Source: Spectribacter hydrogenoxidans (GTDB lineage: Bacteria > Pseudomonadota > Gammaproteobacteria > Nevskiales > Salinisphaeraceae). Taken from it: a DNA stretch of 64,000 nucleotides. The notes under the pieces are model-generated. The model was not told the origin of the DNA and made no database searches. It was given only the letters and a program-made list of their open reading frames with translations. How positions within the stretch are numbered: position 1 is the first letter of the stretch; each line of letters opens with the position of its first letter. This document shows, piece by piece, positions 52,001 to 60,316 of the stretch. Where the stretch lies: assembly GCF_031846275.1 (NCBI RefSeq), contig NZ_JAVRIB010000004.1:1-64000 (forward strand), written 5' to 3'. Position numbers and translations under genes: made by a program.

Positions 52001-52271
52001 GCGTGGTCTGGCAAGGGAAGTGGTCAACCGCATCCAGCGCCTGCGCAAGAGCGCCGGATTTCATGTGGCCGACCGTATCGACGTGCAGTTCGCCGCTTCC
52101 GCTGACTTGGCTGCGGCCATCGACGCCCACCGCGACTGGCTGGCCGGCGAGACGCTGGCCATGAGTCTTTCAATCGCCGATTCGCCCGCCGGCGAAGCCT
52201 GCGAAACGTTCGATATCGACGGCCTGATGCTGGCCGTCGGCCTCAGCCGCCGCCAGCTCGAGCCGGCGTAG
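49083..52271 (+). CDS. ileS: Isoleucyl-tRNA synthetase, type 2 (IleS2-like)
   Basis: It charges tRNA-Ile. The 1062-residue enzyme is longer than the usual gammaproteobacterial IleS1 (about 940). The HIGH motif reads GIHHVLG (about 55-61) within YEGPPTANGRPG, and KMSKS is exact near 603. The editing domain contains TTPWTLIANAGLAV. The C-terminus has the NVRQPLSRILVVE-type extension instead of the zinc-binding Cys tail of IleS1. These traits match the type 2 class, which is less sensitive to mupirocin. lspA does not follow, unlike the common ileS-lspA pair. Horizontal replacement is a reasonable inference. Confidence 0.93.
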   Translation: MTQFSEHKTLDMPTLDAEIRGWWEAERVFERCGEARRDAPTFTFYEGPPTANGRPGIHHVLGRTVKDTFCRYKTMRGFRVDRKAGWDTHGLPVEIEVEKELGLQSREDIEAYGIAEYNAACRESVLRYKAQWDDLTRRIGYWVDLDAPYVTFANEYIESVWYLLKKLWDRGLLYKGHKIHWYSPGSGTVLSSHEVSLGYQEVQDPSVTIRFPLAAEKDSYFLAWTTTPWTLIANAGLAVGPDIDYIRARPTGDDAADETLILAEAAAPRLLGENYEVIGRLTGRDLVDTRYTPVFDHFADHPEADSAWRVVPADFVSTEDGTGIVHIAPAFGADDYATGQANGLPLLNPVERDGHFAADWPLVGGQWFKDADKIIARDLKDRGLLFARDVTVHNYPHDWRKGTPLMNYPVESWFVRTSPHKDRLVTLNETINWYPAHVGRGRFGDWLANNVDWALSRHRYWGTPLPIWVSDTDPSHVEVIGSIEELRGKAGDAVPDDADLDLHRPHVDHITWPAPGGGTMRRVPEIIDVWFDSGAMPFAQWHYPFENADTFKANFPADFICEGVDQTRGWFYTLHAIAALTEESVAFRNVVVNGLLLDARGEKMSKSKGNTVDPFEALDTFGADVIRWTMLATSPPWDNTKYADRSLRDTRAKVFGTLENVYAFFATYANIDGFDPAVGAPPVAERPELDRWILSRLQTTAGEAVAAMDDYNPTIAARAVERFVDELSNWYIRRSRERFWAGARADEADADDKRAAYHTTLSCLTAVARLMAPIAPFFAEWLYRNLAVAPGESVHLADYPAADEALIDAGLERRMALARAIVGNVLALRNEAGINVRQPLSRILVVEEPAVVRADVEAVAAIVRDEVNIDAIEFVAGTGDLVTRSAKPNFKQLGKRLGKLMRPVAQAVAELTDEQIDEYLRDGCLTLTIADHPVELDEGDLLIEAEGVEGWLVGREDGVTVALDGAITPALRQRGLAREVVNRIQRLRKSAGFHVADRIDVQFAASADLAAAIDAHRDWLAGETLAMSLSIADSPAGEACETFDIDGLMLAVGLSRRQLEPA

Positions 52272-52304
52272 GCCGATATAAGGGGCCCGCCCGCATCCGG
52301 GCAG

Positions 52305-52435
52305 GAGATCGCCGCGCTTTGCTCGCGATGACGGCAGCGGTCATTGCGAGGCCCCGACCGGGGCCGCGGCAATCTCCCGGCTGATGTTGCCCGTGCCCGA
52401 GATCGCCGCGCCGTCTGTCGACGGCTCGCGATGAC
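52305..52435. repeat. REP-like palindromic repeats between ileS and rpmE2
   Basis: Two copies of GAGATCGCCGCG...GCTCGCGATGAC (52305-52332 and 52399-52435) flank an inverted relative, GTCATTGCGAG...GCGGCAATCTC (52340-52376), with an inner hairpin GGCCCC / GGGGCC. This looks like a dispersed extragenic palindromic element. No gene is visible here. Confidence 0.75.
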
Positions 52436-52478
52436 ACAGGCGTAGTCCTTGAGTCATCCATTGCCAGCAATGCGAGGG

Positions 52479-52508
52479 CTGACACGGCACTGAGAGTCAC
52501 GCTATACT
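52479..52508 (+). promoter_or_regulatory. Sigma-70 promoter of rpmE2
   Basis: CTGACA (52479-52484), an 18-bp spacer and TATACT (52503-52508) lie about 55 bp before the rpmE2 ATG. Both hexamers are close to consensus. No Zur-like palindrome was seen around it. Confidence 0.65.
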
Positions 52509-52563
52509 GTCAGGCTATCGCCGGTCCACGGCATTCGGCAACCAGGCAACCAGAGCAGCGACA

Positions 52564-52815
52564 ATGAGACAGGACATCCACCCCAACTACCGCCCGGTCG
52601 TGTTCAAGGACATTTCCGGCGAGCTGGCGTTCATGACCCGCTCCACCGCGCAGACCAACGAAACCATCGAGTGGGAAGACGGCAAGGAGTATCCGCTGGT
52701 CAAGCTGGACGTATCCAGCGCCACCCATCCGTTCTACACCGGCAAGCAGACCATCATGGACGCGACCGGTAAGGTGGAGCGCTTCCGCCAGCGCTACGGC
52801 ATGGGCAAGAAGTAG
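52564..52815 (+). CDS. rpmE2: 50S ribosomal protein L31, type B (zinc-free)
   Basis: This large-subunit ribosomal protein has 83 residues. It begins MRQDIHPNYRPVVFKD and contains SATHPFYTGKQ and the terminal FRQRYGMGKK. It lacks the CxxC zinc pair of type A L31, which identifies the C-minus form. In many bacteria this form is made under zinc shortage from a Zur-controlled gene. Here the promoter looks constitutive, so it may be the main L31. A terminator separates it from gltX. Confidence 0.95.
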   Translation: MRQDIHPNYRPVVFKDISGELAFMTRSTAQTNETIEWEDGKEYPLVKLDVSSATHPFYTGKQTIMDATGKVERFRQRYGMGKK

Positions 52816-52842
52816 CACTCAGAAAAGCATTTTCGGTTATCG

Positions 52843-52872
52843 GACGGCGCGCCTCGGTGCGCCGTCTTTCGT
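52843..52872 (+). terminator. Intrinsic terminator after rpmE2
   Basis: GACGGCGC / GCGCCGTC forms an 8-bp stem around an 8-nt loop, followed by TTTCGTT. It lies between rpmE2 and gltX. Confidence 0.7.
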
Positions 52873-52884
52873 TGCGAGACCACC

Positions 52885-54339
52885 ATGGCCGTCACCACCC
52901 GCTTCGCCCCGTCGCCCACCGGCTATCTGCATGTGGGCGGGGCCCGCACTGCGCTGTATTCCTGGTTGCACGCCCGCCAGTCCGGCGGTGTTTTTCGCCT
53001 GCGCATCGAGGACACCGATCGCGAACGCTCCACCCCCGAAGCGGTGCAGGCCATCCTCGACGGCATGGCCTGGCTGGGGCTGGCACACGACGGCGGCATC
53101 GAATACCAGACCGAGCGCTTCGAGCGTTATCGCGCGCTGATCGGCCAACTGGTCGAAGCCGGCCACGCCTATCCCTGTTACAGCAGCGCCGAGGATGTGG
53201 AGGCCATGCGCGAGGCCGCCCGGGCCCGTGGTGACAAGCCCCGCTACGATGGCACATGGCGCCCGGCTCCGGGCAAGGTTCTGCCGGAGCCGCCGGCCGG
53301 GGTCGATCCCGTGATCCGCTTCGCCACGCCGCAGGACGGCGACACCGTCGTTCATGACCTGGTCAAGGGCGACATCATCCTGCCCAACAGCGAACTGGAC
53401 GATCTGGTCATCGCCCGCGGCGACGGCACCCCCACTTATAACTTCTGTGTGGTGGTGGACGACATGGACATGGGCATCACCCACGTTATCCGCGGCGACG
53501 ATCACGTGAACAACACACCTCGCCAGCTCGCCATTCTGAAGGCGCTGATCGACATCGGCGCGGCGGGCGAGCGTGCCGAGCCCCCGCAGTATGCCCACGT
53601 CCCCATGATTCTGGGCGCCGATGGCAAGCGGCTCTCAAAGCGTCACGGCGCGGTCAGTGTCATGGCCTACCGCGAGCAGGGCATCCTGCCGCAGGCCCTG
53701 TTGAATTACCTGGTGCGTCTTGGCTGGGCCCACGGCGATCAGGAAATCTTCTCGGTCGACGAGATGCTGGCCCATTTCGATATCAGCCGGGTACAGGGTG
53801 GTGCTGCCACCTTCGATCCCGACAAGCTGCTGTGGGTCAATCAGGAGCACATCAAGGCCGCACCTGCCGACCGGCTGGAAGCCGAATTCTCCTGGCATCT
53901 GCAGCGCCAGGGTATTGACCCCTCCGGCGGTCCGGCACTGACCGACGTCATCGACGTGCTGCGCGAACGCGCCCGCACCCTGGTCGAAATGGCCGAAAAG
54001 GCCGCCATGTTCTACCAGCCGGTGACCGGCTACGAGGACAAGGCGGTCAACAAGCACGGCAAGCCCCCGGCGGCCGAGCGCCTGGCGGAAGTGCACGCGG
54101 CGCTTGCCGGTCTCGACGACTGGCAGCCGGAGGCCATCCACGCCGCGGTCCACCGGGTGGCCGAACAGGCCGAGGTCGGACTGGGCAAGGTCGCCCAGCC
54201 GATACGCATTGCGGTCAGCGGCACTGCGGTGTCGCCGCCCATCGACCAGACTTTGTGGCTTTTGGGCCGCGATGAATCACTCGCCCGGCTGGCTGCGGGC
54301 ATGGAGTATCTTCGCGGCATTGCCGAGGACGCAGGCTAG
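52885..54339 (+). CDS. gltX: Glutamyl-tRNA synthetase
   Basis: It attaches glutamate to tRNA-Glu. The 484-residue class I synthetase has the HIGH region RFAPSPTGYLHVGGARTALY (residues 6-25), DRERSTPEAV, the KMSKS equivalent KRLSKRHGAVSV near 250, and an anticodon-binding helical C-terminus (from about 320). It is a complete enzyme of normal length. The charged tRNA also feeds heme synthesis, for which hemL lies at the window's end. It is convergent with trkH. Confidence 0.96.
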   Translation: MAVTTRFAPSPTGYLHVGGARTALYSWLHARQSGGVFRLRIEDTDRERSTPEAVQAILDGMAWLGLAHDGGIEYQTERFERYRALIGQLVEAGHAYPCYSSAEDVEAMREAARARGDKPRYDGTWRPAPGKVLPEPPAGVDPVIRFATPQDGDTVVHDLVKGDIILPNSELDDLVIARGDGTPTYNFCVVVDDMDMGITHVIRGDDHVNNTPRQLAILKALIDIGAAGERAEPPQYAHVPMILGADGKRLSKRHGAVSVMAYREQGILPQALLNYLVRLGWAHGDQEIFSVDEMLAHFDISRVQGGAATFDPDKLLWVNQEHIKAAPADRLEAEFSWHLQRQGIDPSGGPALTDVIDVLRERARTLVEMAEKAAMFYQPVTGYEDKAVNKHGKPPAAERLAEVHAALAGLDDWQPEAIHAAVHRVAEQAEVGLGKVAQPIRIAVSGTAVSPPIDQTLWLLGRDESLARLAAGMEYLRGIAEDAG

Positions 54340-54376
54340 AAGGCTTTCGGGTATGGGCGGCCCGGGCCGTGCGGGG

Positions 54377-55837
54377 CTAGCGGCGACGCTCGATGATCAG
54401 CGCGATCATCACCATCACCGGCACGATCTCGAGGCGGCCGGTCCACATCAGCAGCATTGCCACCAGCTTGCCGCCGGCGGGTAGCGTGTCGTAGTCGATG
54501 GCGTCGGCCGACATGCCGGTGTTGGACTGGATGGCGAATACCTCGAACAGGGTGCTGCCCAGGGGCGTATCCGCCGGCACGAAGTGCAGCATGGCGAACA
54601 GACCGGCTAGTGCTAACAGCAGCCAACCGATGGTGAGCGTCGTGGCCGCGCGCACCCGCTCGCCGGCCTCGGCGCGGGTCAGGGCCTCGCCGTCCATCAT
54701 GTAGCGCATCACCTGATGGGGTGAGCGGGCGGCCGCGGTCAGGCTCCAGCCGATAGCCTTGAACAGGGTCACCAGCCGCGCCAGTTTCAGCCCGCCGCTG
54801 GTGGAACCGGCCATTGCCCCGAGTGTGACTGCCAGCGTCAGCAGCATCAGGGTCAGCGGCGGCCAGGCGGATACGTCGCCGTGGGCAAAGCCGGCGGTGG
54901 TCACAGCCATCACCCAGACGAACAGGCTTTCCGACCAGGCAACGTCCGGCGCCGCCAGGGCGTTTTCGAGCGTGATCAGCAGCGCGCCGCCGAGCAGAAT
55001 CCACCAGAAGCTGCGCGCCTCCAGCCCGCTGAACAGCCCGCGTCCGCTGCGGATGAAACGATAGTGCAGGGCAAAGCCGATGGCGCCCATGATGGTGATC
55101 AGGCCATAGGCGAGTTGCCGGGCCGGCCCGGCATCGGTGATCGGATCGGCGACCACGGTGAAGCCGCCGGTAGCGATGGCGGTCATGCCGTGATTCACCG
55201 CCTGCCAGAGTGGTTCGCCCAGCAGCCACAGCAAGCTGATGGCCAGACCGGTGTAGATCAGATAGATCGACCAGATCGCCTGCACCGTGGTGCGCACCGA
55301 GGGCAGGATCTTCTGACGGCGGGCCTCGGAGCGGTACAGGGCCAGGGCGCTCTGATGGGTGGGCAGGACCGAAAGCATGACCACGATCACCCCGACCGCG
55401 CCCACCCATTCACTGAAGCTGCGCCACCACTGCAAATGGGCCGGCAGCGTGGCGGGATCGGCGACGAGGCTGATACCGGTGGTGGTGAAGCCCGACAGCG
55501 ACTCGAACAGCGCGTCCAGCGGCTGTGCGTACGCGGCATGGCCGGACAGATAGAACGGCAGGGCGCCCAGCGTTGAAACCGCCAGCCAGGACAGCGCGGC
55601 GATCAGGAAGGCGTGCCGCCGGCGGGTTTCCGCCGCGTCATGGCAGGACCAGAACAGCAGTTGCCCCAGCGCCAGGGCACAGATGAAGGTGATTGCCAGT
55701 GCGCCGACGCCGGCCGTTTCGCCGAACAGCAGCGCGACGGGAATGGACAGGACGGCCATCGCCGCCGGCACGTGCAGCAGGATGCCGATGCCACGCAGCA
55801 CGGGCCCGTGGGGGCCGCCGGTGGCCGTGCGGATCAC
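54377..55837 (-). CDS. trkH: Trk potassium uptake membrane subunit TrkH
   Basis: This inner-membrane K+ channel-like subunit has 486 residues and four M1-P-M2 repeats. Filter-like loops are visible, the first in LSGFTTTGISL (near 118), others in TAIATGGFTVV, AVTTAGFAHGD and SNTGMSADAI. The start is read as GTG overlapping the stop codon of the trkA-like gene (GTGA), so the two are translated together. Normal length for TrkH/TrkG. In halophilic or osmotolerant bacteria this system supports osmoadaptation. Confidence 0.93.
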   Translation of the reverse strand: MIRTATGGPHGPVLRGIGILLHVPAAMAVLSIPVALLFGETAGVGALAITFICALALGQLLFWSCHDAAETRRRHAFLIAALSWLAVSTLGALPFYLSGHAAYAQPLDALFESLSGFTTTGISLVADPATLPAHLQWWRSFSEWVGAVGVIVVMLSVLPTHQSALALYRSEARRQKILPSVRTTVQAIWSIYLIYTGLAISLLWLLGEPLWQAVNHGMTAIATGGFTVVADPITDAGPARQLAYGLITIMGAIGFALHYRFIRSGRGLFSGLEARSFWWILLGGALLITLENALAAPDVAWSESLFVWVMAVTTAGFAHGDVSAWPPLTLMLLTLAVTLGAMAGSTSGGLKLARLVTLFKAIGWSLTAAARSPHQVMRYMMDGEALTRAEAGERVRAATTLTIGWLLLALAGLFAMLHFVPADTPLGSTLFEVFAIQSNTGMSADAIDYDTLPAGGKLVAMLLMWTGRLEIVPVMVMIALIIERRR

Positions 55838-56505
55838 GAATCGGCGCCGTTCAGGCGCGACAGTACATCCTGTGGTGTGCCCTGCGGCGCGAATACGATG
55901 ACGCGGTCGCCGCCCTGCAAACGGGTCTGCCCCCGCGGGAAGAAGTGCTCGTCGTCGCGGGTGACCGAGGCCACCACCAGATCCGCCGGAAGCGCTTCAT
56001 CCGCTTTCAGTTCGGCCAGACTGGCGGTCAGCAACGGGGAATCCGCGGACAGGGTCAACTCGAACAACTGCTCCCGGCCGGCGAGGGTGGTGACGTCCTC
56101 GGCATCCGGATAGAGCACCAGATCGAGCAGATGCTGGGCCACCAGCACTTCCGGGTCCACCATCACGCGGATGCCCAGCCGTTCGAACAGCTGGGTGTGC
56201 GACTTGTGGTTGACCACGCTGGTCAGGCTGTCGATGCCGGCCTCCTGGCCCAGCACCATCGCCATCAGGTTGGCGGCGTCGTCGCTGGTGGCGGCGATCA
56301 GGGCGTCGGCGCGGCTGCCGCCGGCCTCCTCGAACACGTCATCCTCGGTGATCGAGGCATGCAGCACCAGCGCGTCATGGCGCCGGGCGCAGTCCTCGGC
56401 CGTGTCCTCGTCGGCCTCCACCAGAACCACGTTGTGGCCGTCCTTCAGGGCCAGCCCGACCAGGCTGTCGCCGACCGGGCCGCCCCCCACCACGATGATG
56501 TGCAC
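55834..56505 (-). CDS. TrkA-family potassium channel regulatory subunit (KtrA-like)
   Basis: This cytoplasmic gating subunit binds nucleotides. The 223-residue protein has one RCK_N Rossmann domain (MHIIVVGGGPVGDSL, GxGxxG variant at 7-12; VLVEADEDT) and one RCK_C domain (about 135-215). E. coli TrkA has two of each (458 residues), so this single-module form is nearer to KtrA or a half-TrkA. It overlaps trkH, confirming a two-gene K+ uptake unit. The second half is not missing by frameshift: the stop is followed directly by trkH. Confidence 0.9.
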   Translation of the reverse strand: MHIIVVGGGPVGDSLVGLALKDGHNVVLVEADEDTAEDCARRHDALVLHASITEDDVFEEAGGSRADALIAATSDDAANLMAMVLGQEAGIDSLTSVVNHKSHTQLFERLGIRVMVDPEVLVAQHLLDLVLYPDAEDVTTLAGREQLFELTLSADSPLLTASLAELKADEALPADLVVASVTRDDEHFFPRGQTRLQGGDRVIVFAPQGTPQDVLSRLNGADS

Positions 56506-56624
56506 TGTGTTGCCTGCCTTGTTTCAGCGCGGCCGGATTCGCCGCCGGACCAGGAATACGGTAGCAGAACGGGCCGGCGGCAGGCCGGTATCAACGCAGG
56601 TCGCGGGGAACCAGTCAGAGGTTC

Positions 56625-57320
56625 CTAGGCAGCCAGCCGCGCCTCGACCAGATCGCGGATGTGCTCGCCCACGGCCCGGGCCGAGGCCGGGTTCTGGCCG
56701 GTGACCAGGCGGTCGTCGACCGACACCTGCTCCTGCCAGTTGTCGCCCGCCTCGTGGATGGCGCCGCGTTCGGTTAGGGCCGAGGCCAGCAGGAAGGGCA
56801 CCACCTGGTCCAGTTCCACCGCCCGTTCTTCCTCGTCGGTGAACACCGATACCCGCTTGCCGTCCACCAGCCAACGGCCGTCCTCGGTCTTGACGTTGAG
56901 CAGGGCCGCCGGCCCGTGGCAGACCGCGGCCACCACGCCGCCCTGTGCATCCACGGTGCGGGTCACCTCGGCCAGCGAGGGGTTCTCGGGCAGGTCCCAC
57001 ATGGTGCCGTGACCGCCGGGGAAGTAGATGCCGGCGTAGCGGCTCGGATCGATCTGGTCCGCGGATAGCGTCCCGCCCAGCTTGTTGTTGACGATTTCGT
57101 CCTCGAGGAAACGCTTGTTGACCGGGTCGTCGGTGTCACGGCTGTTCGGGTCCATGGGCACCTGCCCGCCCTTGGGGCTGGCGAACTCGATGATGAAACC
57201 GGCCTCGGCCAGCACGTAATAGGGATGCGAGACCTCGGCCAGATGATAACCGGTGGGATTGCCGGTATCTCCGAGGGTGTCGTGGCTGGTGATGACGAAC
57301 AGGACGCGCTTGTCGTTCAT
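56625..57320 (-). CDS. DJ-1/PfpI (Hsp31-like) class I amidotransferase-fold protein
   Basis: The 231-residue cytoplasmic protein has the nucleophile elbow VVAAVCHGPAALL (Cys about 134), the upstream GIYFPGGHGTMWDLP and the conserved Glu in the N-terminal region. This pattern matches the Hsp31/YDR533C branch, whose members act as glyoxalase III or deglycase-like stress enzymes; which applies is unknown. A monocistronic arrangement between trkA and bipA is likely. Gln-amidotransferase activity is unlikely, as no synthase partner is near. Confidence 0.88.
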   Translation of the reverse strand: MNDKRVLFVITSHDTLGDTGNPTGYHLAEVSHPYYVLAEAGFIIEFASPKGGQVPMDPNSRDTDDPVNKRFLEDEIVNNKLGGTLSADQIDPSRYAGIYFPGGHGTMWDLPENPSLAEVTRTVDAQGGVVAAVCHGPAALLNVKTEDGRWLVDGKRVSVFTDEEERAVELDQVVPFLLASALTERGAIHEAGDNWQEQVSVDDRLVTGQNPASARAVGEHIRDLVEARLAA

Positions 57321-57377
57321 GGTTGATCCTTTTGCCGGTGAGTCAGTGTCAGGAGGTGGGGATGACCCCTGCCTCGA

Positions 57378-59189
57378 TCAAGCGCGGGCCGCGCGCTTGC
57401 GATCGGTTTCGGTCAGCCCGGACTTGCGCAACCGAATGGCCGCCGGGGTGATTTCCACCAGTTCATCCTCGTTGATGAACTCCAGCGCCTGTTCCAGGCT
57501 GAGCCGGATTGGCGGCGACAGATTCAGCGCGTCGTCCTTGCCGGAGGCGCGCACGTTGGTGAGCTGCTTGCCCTTGAGCGCGTTCACGGTCAGGTCGTTG
57601 TCCCGGTTATGGATGCCCACGACCATGCCTTCGTAGACCTCCTCGCCCGAGCCCACGAACAGTCGGCCGCGCTCCTGCAGGTTGAACAGGGCGTAGGCCA
57701 GGGCCTTGCCGGTGGCATTGGCGATCAGCACGCCGTTGATGCGCTCGGCCACCGCATCCTCTACCCGCGGCCCGTAGTGGTCGAACACGTGGTAGAGCAG
57801 GCCGGTGCCGGAGGTTGCCGAGGCGAAGGCGGTGGCAAAGCCGATCAGCCCGCGCGCCGGCATGTGGTAGAGCAGCCGCACGCGGCCGCGGCCGTCGGGG
57901 GTCATGGACTGCATCTTGCCGCCGCGCTCGGCCAGCATCTGGATCACGGTGCCCTGGTCGTCGGATTCCACGTCGGCCACCACTTCTTCCCAGGGCTCCT
58001 GCAGCTGGCCGTCGACCTCCCGCACGATCACCTGCGGCCGCGAGATCGCCAGTTCGTAGCCCTCGCGGCGCATGTTCTCCAGCAGAATGCCCAGATGCAG
58101 CAGACCGCGCCCGGACACCCGGAAACGGTCGGGATCCTCGGTGGCCTCCACCCGCAGGGCCACGTTGGTCTTGAGCTCCCGTTCCAGGCGCTCGCGGATC
58201 TGCCGGCTGGTGAGGTACTTGCCTTCCTTGCCGGCGAACGGTGACTTGTTCACGCCGAAGGTCATGCTCATGGTCGGCTCGTCCACCGACAGGGTGGGCA
58301 GGGTTTCCGGCACCTCCGGGTCGCACAGGGTTTCGGAAATGCCCAGGTCCTCGATGCCGGTAACGGCGACGATGTCGCCCGCCCCCGCCTGCTCGACCTC
58401 GACCCGGTCGAGGCCGAGAAAGCCGAAGATCTGCAGGATCCGGCCCTGACGGGGCTTGCCGTCGCGGTTGAGCACCGTCACCGGGCTGTTCGACGTGATC
58501 TGCCCGCGACGCACCCGGCCGGTGCCGATCACGCCCTTGTAGCGGTCGTAGTCGAGCGAGGAAATCTGCATCTGGAACGCACCCTCGGCGATCACCTCGG
58601 GTGGCTGCACCCGGTTGACGATGGTTTCGAACAGCGGCTCCATGTCGCCGCTACGCACCTCCGGGTCGAGGCCGGCGTAGCCCTGCAGGGCCGAGGCGTA
58701 GACGGTGACGAAATCCAGCTGTTCGTCGCTGGCGCCCAGGCGGTCGAACAGATCGAAGGTCTCGTTGAGCACCCAGTCCGGCCGGGCGCCGTGGCGATCG
58801 ATCTTGTTGATCACCACGATCGGCTTCAGGCCCAGCGCGAAGGCCTTGCTGGTCACGAACCGGGTCTGCGGCATCGGGCCGTCCACGGCGTCCACCAGCA
58901 GCAGGACCGCGTCCACCATCGACAGCACGCGCTCGACTTCGCCACCGAAATCGGCATGGCCGGGGGTGTCGACGATATTGATCCGGTAGCCGTTCCAGTC
59001 GATCGCGGTGTTCTTGGACAGGATGGTGATACCGCGCTCCTGTTCCAGCGCATTGGAGTCCATCACCCGCTCGGTTTCCGCGCCGCGGCCCTCCAGGGTG
59101 CCGCTGGCGCGCAGCAGCTTGTCCACCAGTGTGGTCTTGCCGTGGTCGACGTGGGCGACGATGGCGATATTGCGGACGTGGTCACTCAT
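57378..59189 (-). CDS. bipA: Ribosome-associated GTPase BipA/TypA
   Basis: This translational GTPase acts in ribosome assembly and stress or cold growth. The 603-residue protein has the G1 motif AHVDHGKTT (residues 12-20), the DTPGHADFGGEVERVL G3 region and NKIDR G4. EF-G-like domains III and V follow, then the BipA-specific C-terminus with a Lys/Arg-rich end. The ATG at 59189 was taken from MSDHVRNIAIV; the longer in-frame extension runs into the rpoH terminator. It is transcribed separately from rpoH. Confidence 0.96.
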   Translation of the reverse strand: MSDHVRNIAIVAHVDHGKTTLVDKLLRASGTLEGRGAETERVMDSNALEQERGITILSKNTAIDWNGYRINIVDTPGHADFGGEVERVLSMVDAVLLLVDAVDGPMPQTRFVTSKAFALGLKPIVVINKIDRHGARPDWVLNETFDLFDRLGASDEQLDFVTVYASALQGYAGLDPEVRSGDMEPLFETIVNRVQPPEVIAEGAFQMQISSLDYDRYKGVIGTGRVRRGQITSNSPVTVLNRDGKPRQGRILQIFGFLGLDRVEVEQAGAGDIVAVTGIEDLGISETLCDPEVPETLPTLSVDEPTMSMTFGVNKSPFAGKEGKYLTSRQIRERLERELKTNVALRVEATEDPDRFRVSGRGLLHLGILLENMRREGYELAISRPQVIVREVDGQLQEPWEEVVADVESDDQGTVIQMLAERGGKMQSMTPDGRGRVRLLYHMPARGLIGFATAFASATSGTGLLYHVFDHYGPRVEDAVAERINGVLIANATGKALAYALFNLQERGRLFVGSGEEVYEGMVVGIHNRDNDLTVNALKGKQLTNVRASGKDDALNLSPPIRLSLEQALEFINEDELVEITPAAIRLRKSGLTETDRKRAARA

Positions 59190-59213
59190 GACGGTTGGAA
59201 ACTCGGGTCGGAC

Positions 59214-59249
59214 AATAAAAATCGGGCCGACGCGAGGCGCCGGCCCGAT
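59214..59249 (-). terminator. Intrinsic terminator after rpoH
   Basis: On the minus strand a perfect 9-bp stem, ATCGGGCCG / CGGCCCGAT, with an 11-nt loop is followed by TTTTATTG. It lies 26 bp after the rpoH stop codon and just before bipA. Confidence 0.9.
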
Positions 59250-59274
59250 CACGGGTAGGGAGGCTGCGCGCGGG

Positions 59275-60153
59275 TCAGGCCGGGACCATGGCCTTCCGCA
59301 GTTTCTGGATCGCGCTGTTTTCCAGCTGCCGGATGCGTTCGGCGGAAACGCCGTACTTCTGGCCCAGTTCGGCCAGGCCGGTCTTGCCGTCCTCGTTGAG
59401 CCAGCGTCTGTTGAGGATGTCGCGGCTGCGGTCATCCAGCGTGGTCAGCGCCCGCGACAGGTTGCTGTGCTGATGGCTTTCCCAGTCGCCGTTCTCGACC
59501 CCGGCGGCGGGATCATACTCCTCGCCGGTGGCCAGGTAGTCCTCGGGCGAGTAGACGTTTTCGTCGTCGCCGGCGGTGGGCAGCGCGTTGTAGGACACAT
59601 CGCTGCCGGATAGCCGGCGTTCCATCTGCAGCACGGTCTCGGGCTTGACGCCGAGGTCGTCGGCCACCGCCTTGACCTCCTTGTCATTGAGCCAGCCCAG
59701 CCGCTTCTTGGCGCTGCGCAGGTTGAAGAACAGCTTGCGCTGGGCCTTGGTGGTGGCCACCTTGACGATGCGCCAGTTGCGCAGGATGAACTCGTGAATC
59801 TCCGCCCGGATCCAGTGCACGGCGAAGGAGATCAGCCGTACGCCCACGTCCGGGTCGAAGCGCTTGACCGCCTTCATCAGGCCCACATTGCCTTCCTGGA
59901 TGAGATCACCCAGCGGCAGACCGTAGCCGGCGTAGCCGCGCGCCACATGCACCACGAAGCGCAGATTGGACAGCACCAGTGTCTGGGCCGCCTCGAGATC
60001 GCTGTCGTCGCGCAGACGGCGCGCCAGACGCTGCTCTTCGTCCATGTCCAGCACCGGAATGCCGGAAACCGCCTGGACATAGGCCCCGAGACTGCCGGAC
60101 TGGGGTGCGGGCAGCCGCTGGCTGTGCAGTTTGATTGCGTTGGCAGTTGTCAT
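59275..60153 (-). CDS. rpoH: RNA polymerase heat-shock sigma factor sigma-32
   Basis: It directs transcription of chaperone and protease genes. The 292-residue protein has region 2 (LRFVVHVARGYAGYGLPLGD, ISFAVHWIRAEIHEFILRNW), the RpoH box QRKLFFNLR at 138-146 that sets it apart from other sigmas, and a region 4 helix-turn-helix (LAELGQKYGVSAERIRQLE). It is downstream of ftsX as in most gammaproteobacteria. An extended -10 promoter lies in front, and a clear terminator ends the transcript. Confidence 0.97.
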   Translation of the reverse strand: MTTANAIKLHSQRLPAPQSGSLGAYVQAVSGIPVLDMDEEQRLARRLRDDSDLEAAQTLVLSNLRFVVHVARGYAGYGLPLGDLIQEGNVGLMKAVKRFDPDVGVRLISFAVHWIRAEIHEFILRNWRIVKVATTKAQRKLFFNLRSAKKRLGWLNDKEVKAVADDLGVKPETVLQMERRLSGSDVSYNALPTAGDDENVYSPEDYLATGEEYDPAAGVENGDWESHQHSNLSRALTTLDDRSRDILNRRWLNEDGKTGLAELGQKYGVSAERIRQLENSAIQKLRKAMVPA

Positions 60154-60195
60154 GATGCTTTAAAGCCTCCGTAAGGGACTTTTCTGATTACCCTG

Positions 60196-60204
60196 AATAT
60201 AGCA
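60196..60204 (-). promoter_or_regulatory. Extended -10 promoter of rpoH
   Basis: On the minus strand TGC is followed by TATATT (60201-60196), an extended -10, about 43 bp before the rpoH ATG. No strong -35 is evident. The 163 bp between ftsX and rpoH are AT-richer than the surroundings. Further heat-shock promoters could lie here but are not clear. Confidence 0.5.
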
Positions 60205-60316
60205 GTTATCGCCTCAAATCTCTACTGCCTGAGACCGCGGACGTGCACGGGAGTTCCGCGCCGCACCATTTCGCAAACGCTTGATTTGAAAATCGAATGG
60301 TGGGGATTCGCCGAGC

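Noticed and set aside
56507..57000. Extra minus-strand frame overlapping the DJ-1/PfpI gene
   Set aside because: It lies in another frame of the same strand, is Gly/Arg-rich and lacks the Cys elbow that marks the real gene.
59190..59435. N-terminal extension of bipA towards rpoH
   Set aside because: It would cross the rpoH terminator and overlap rpoH out of frame; the BipA N-terminus starts at 59189.
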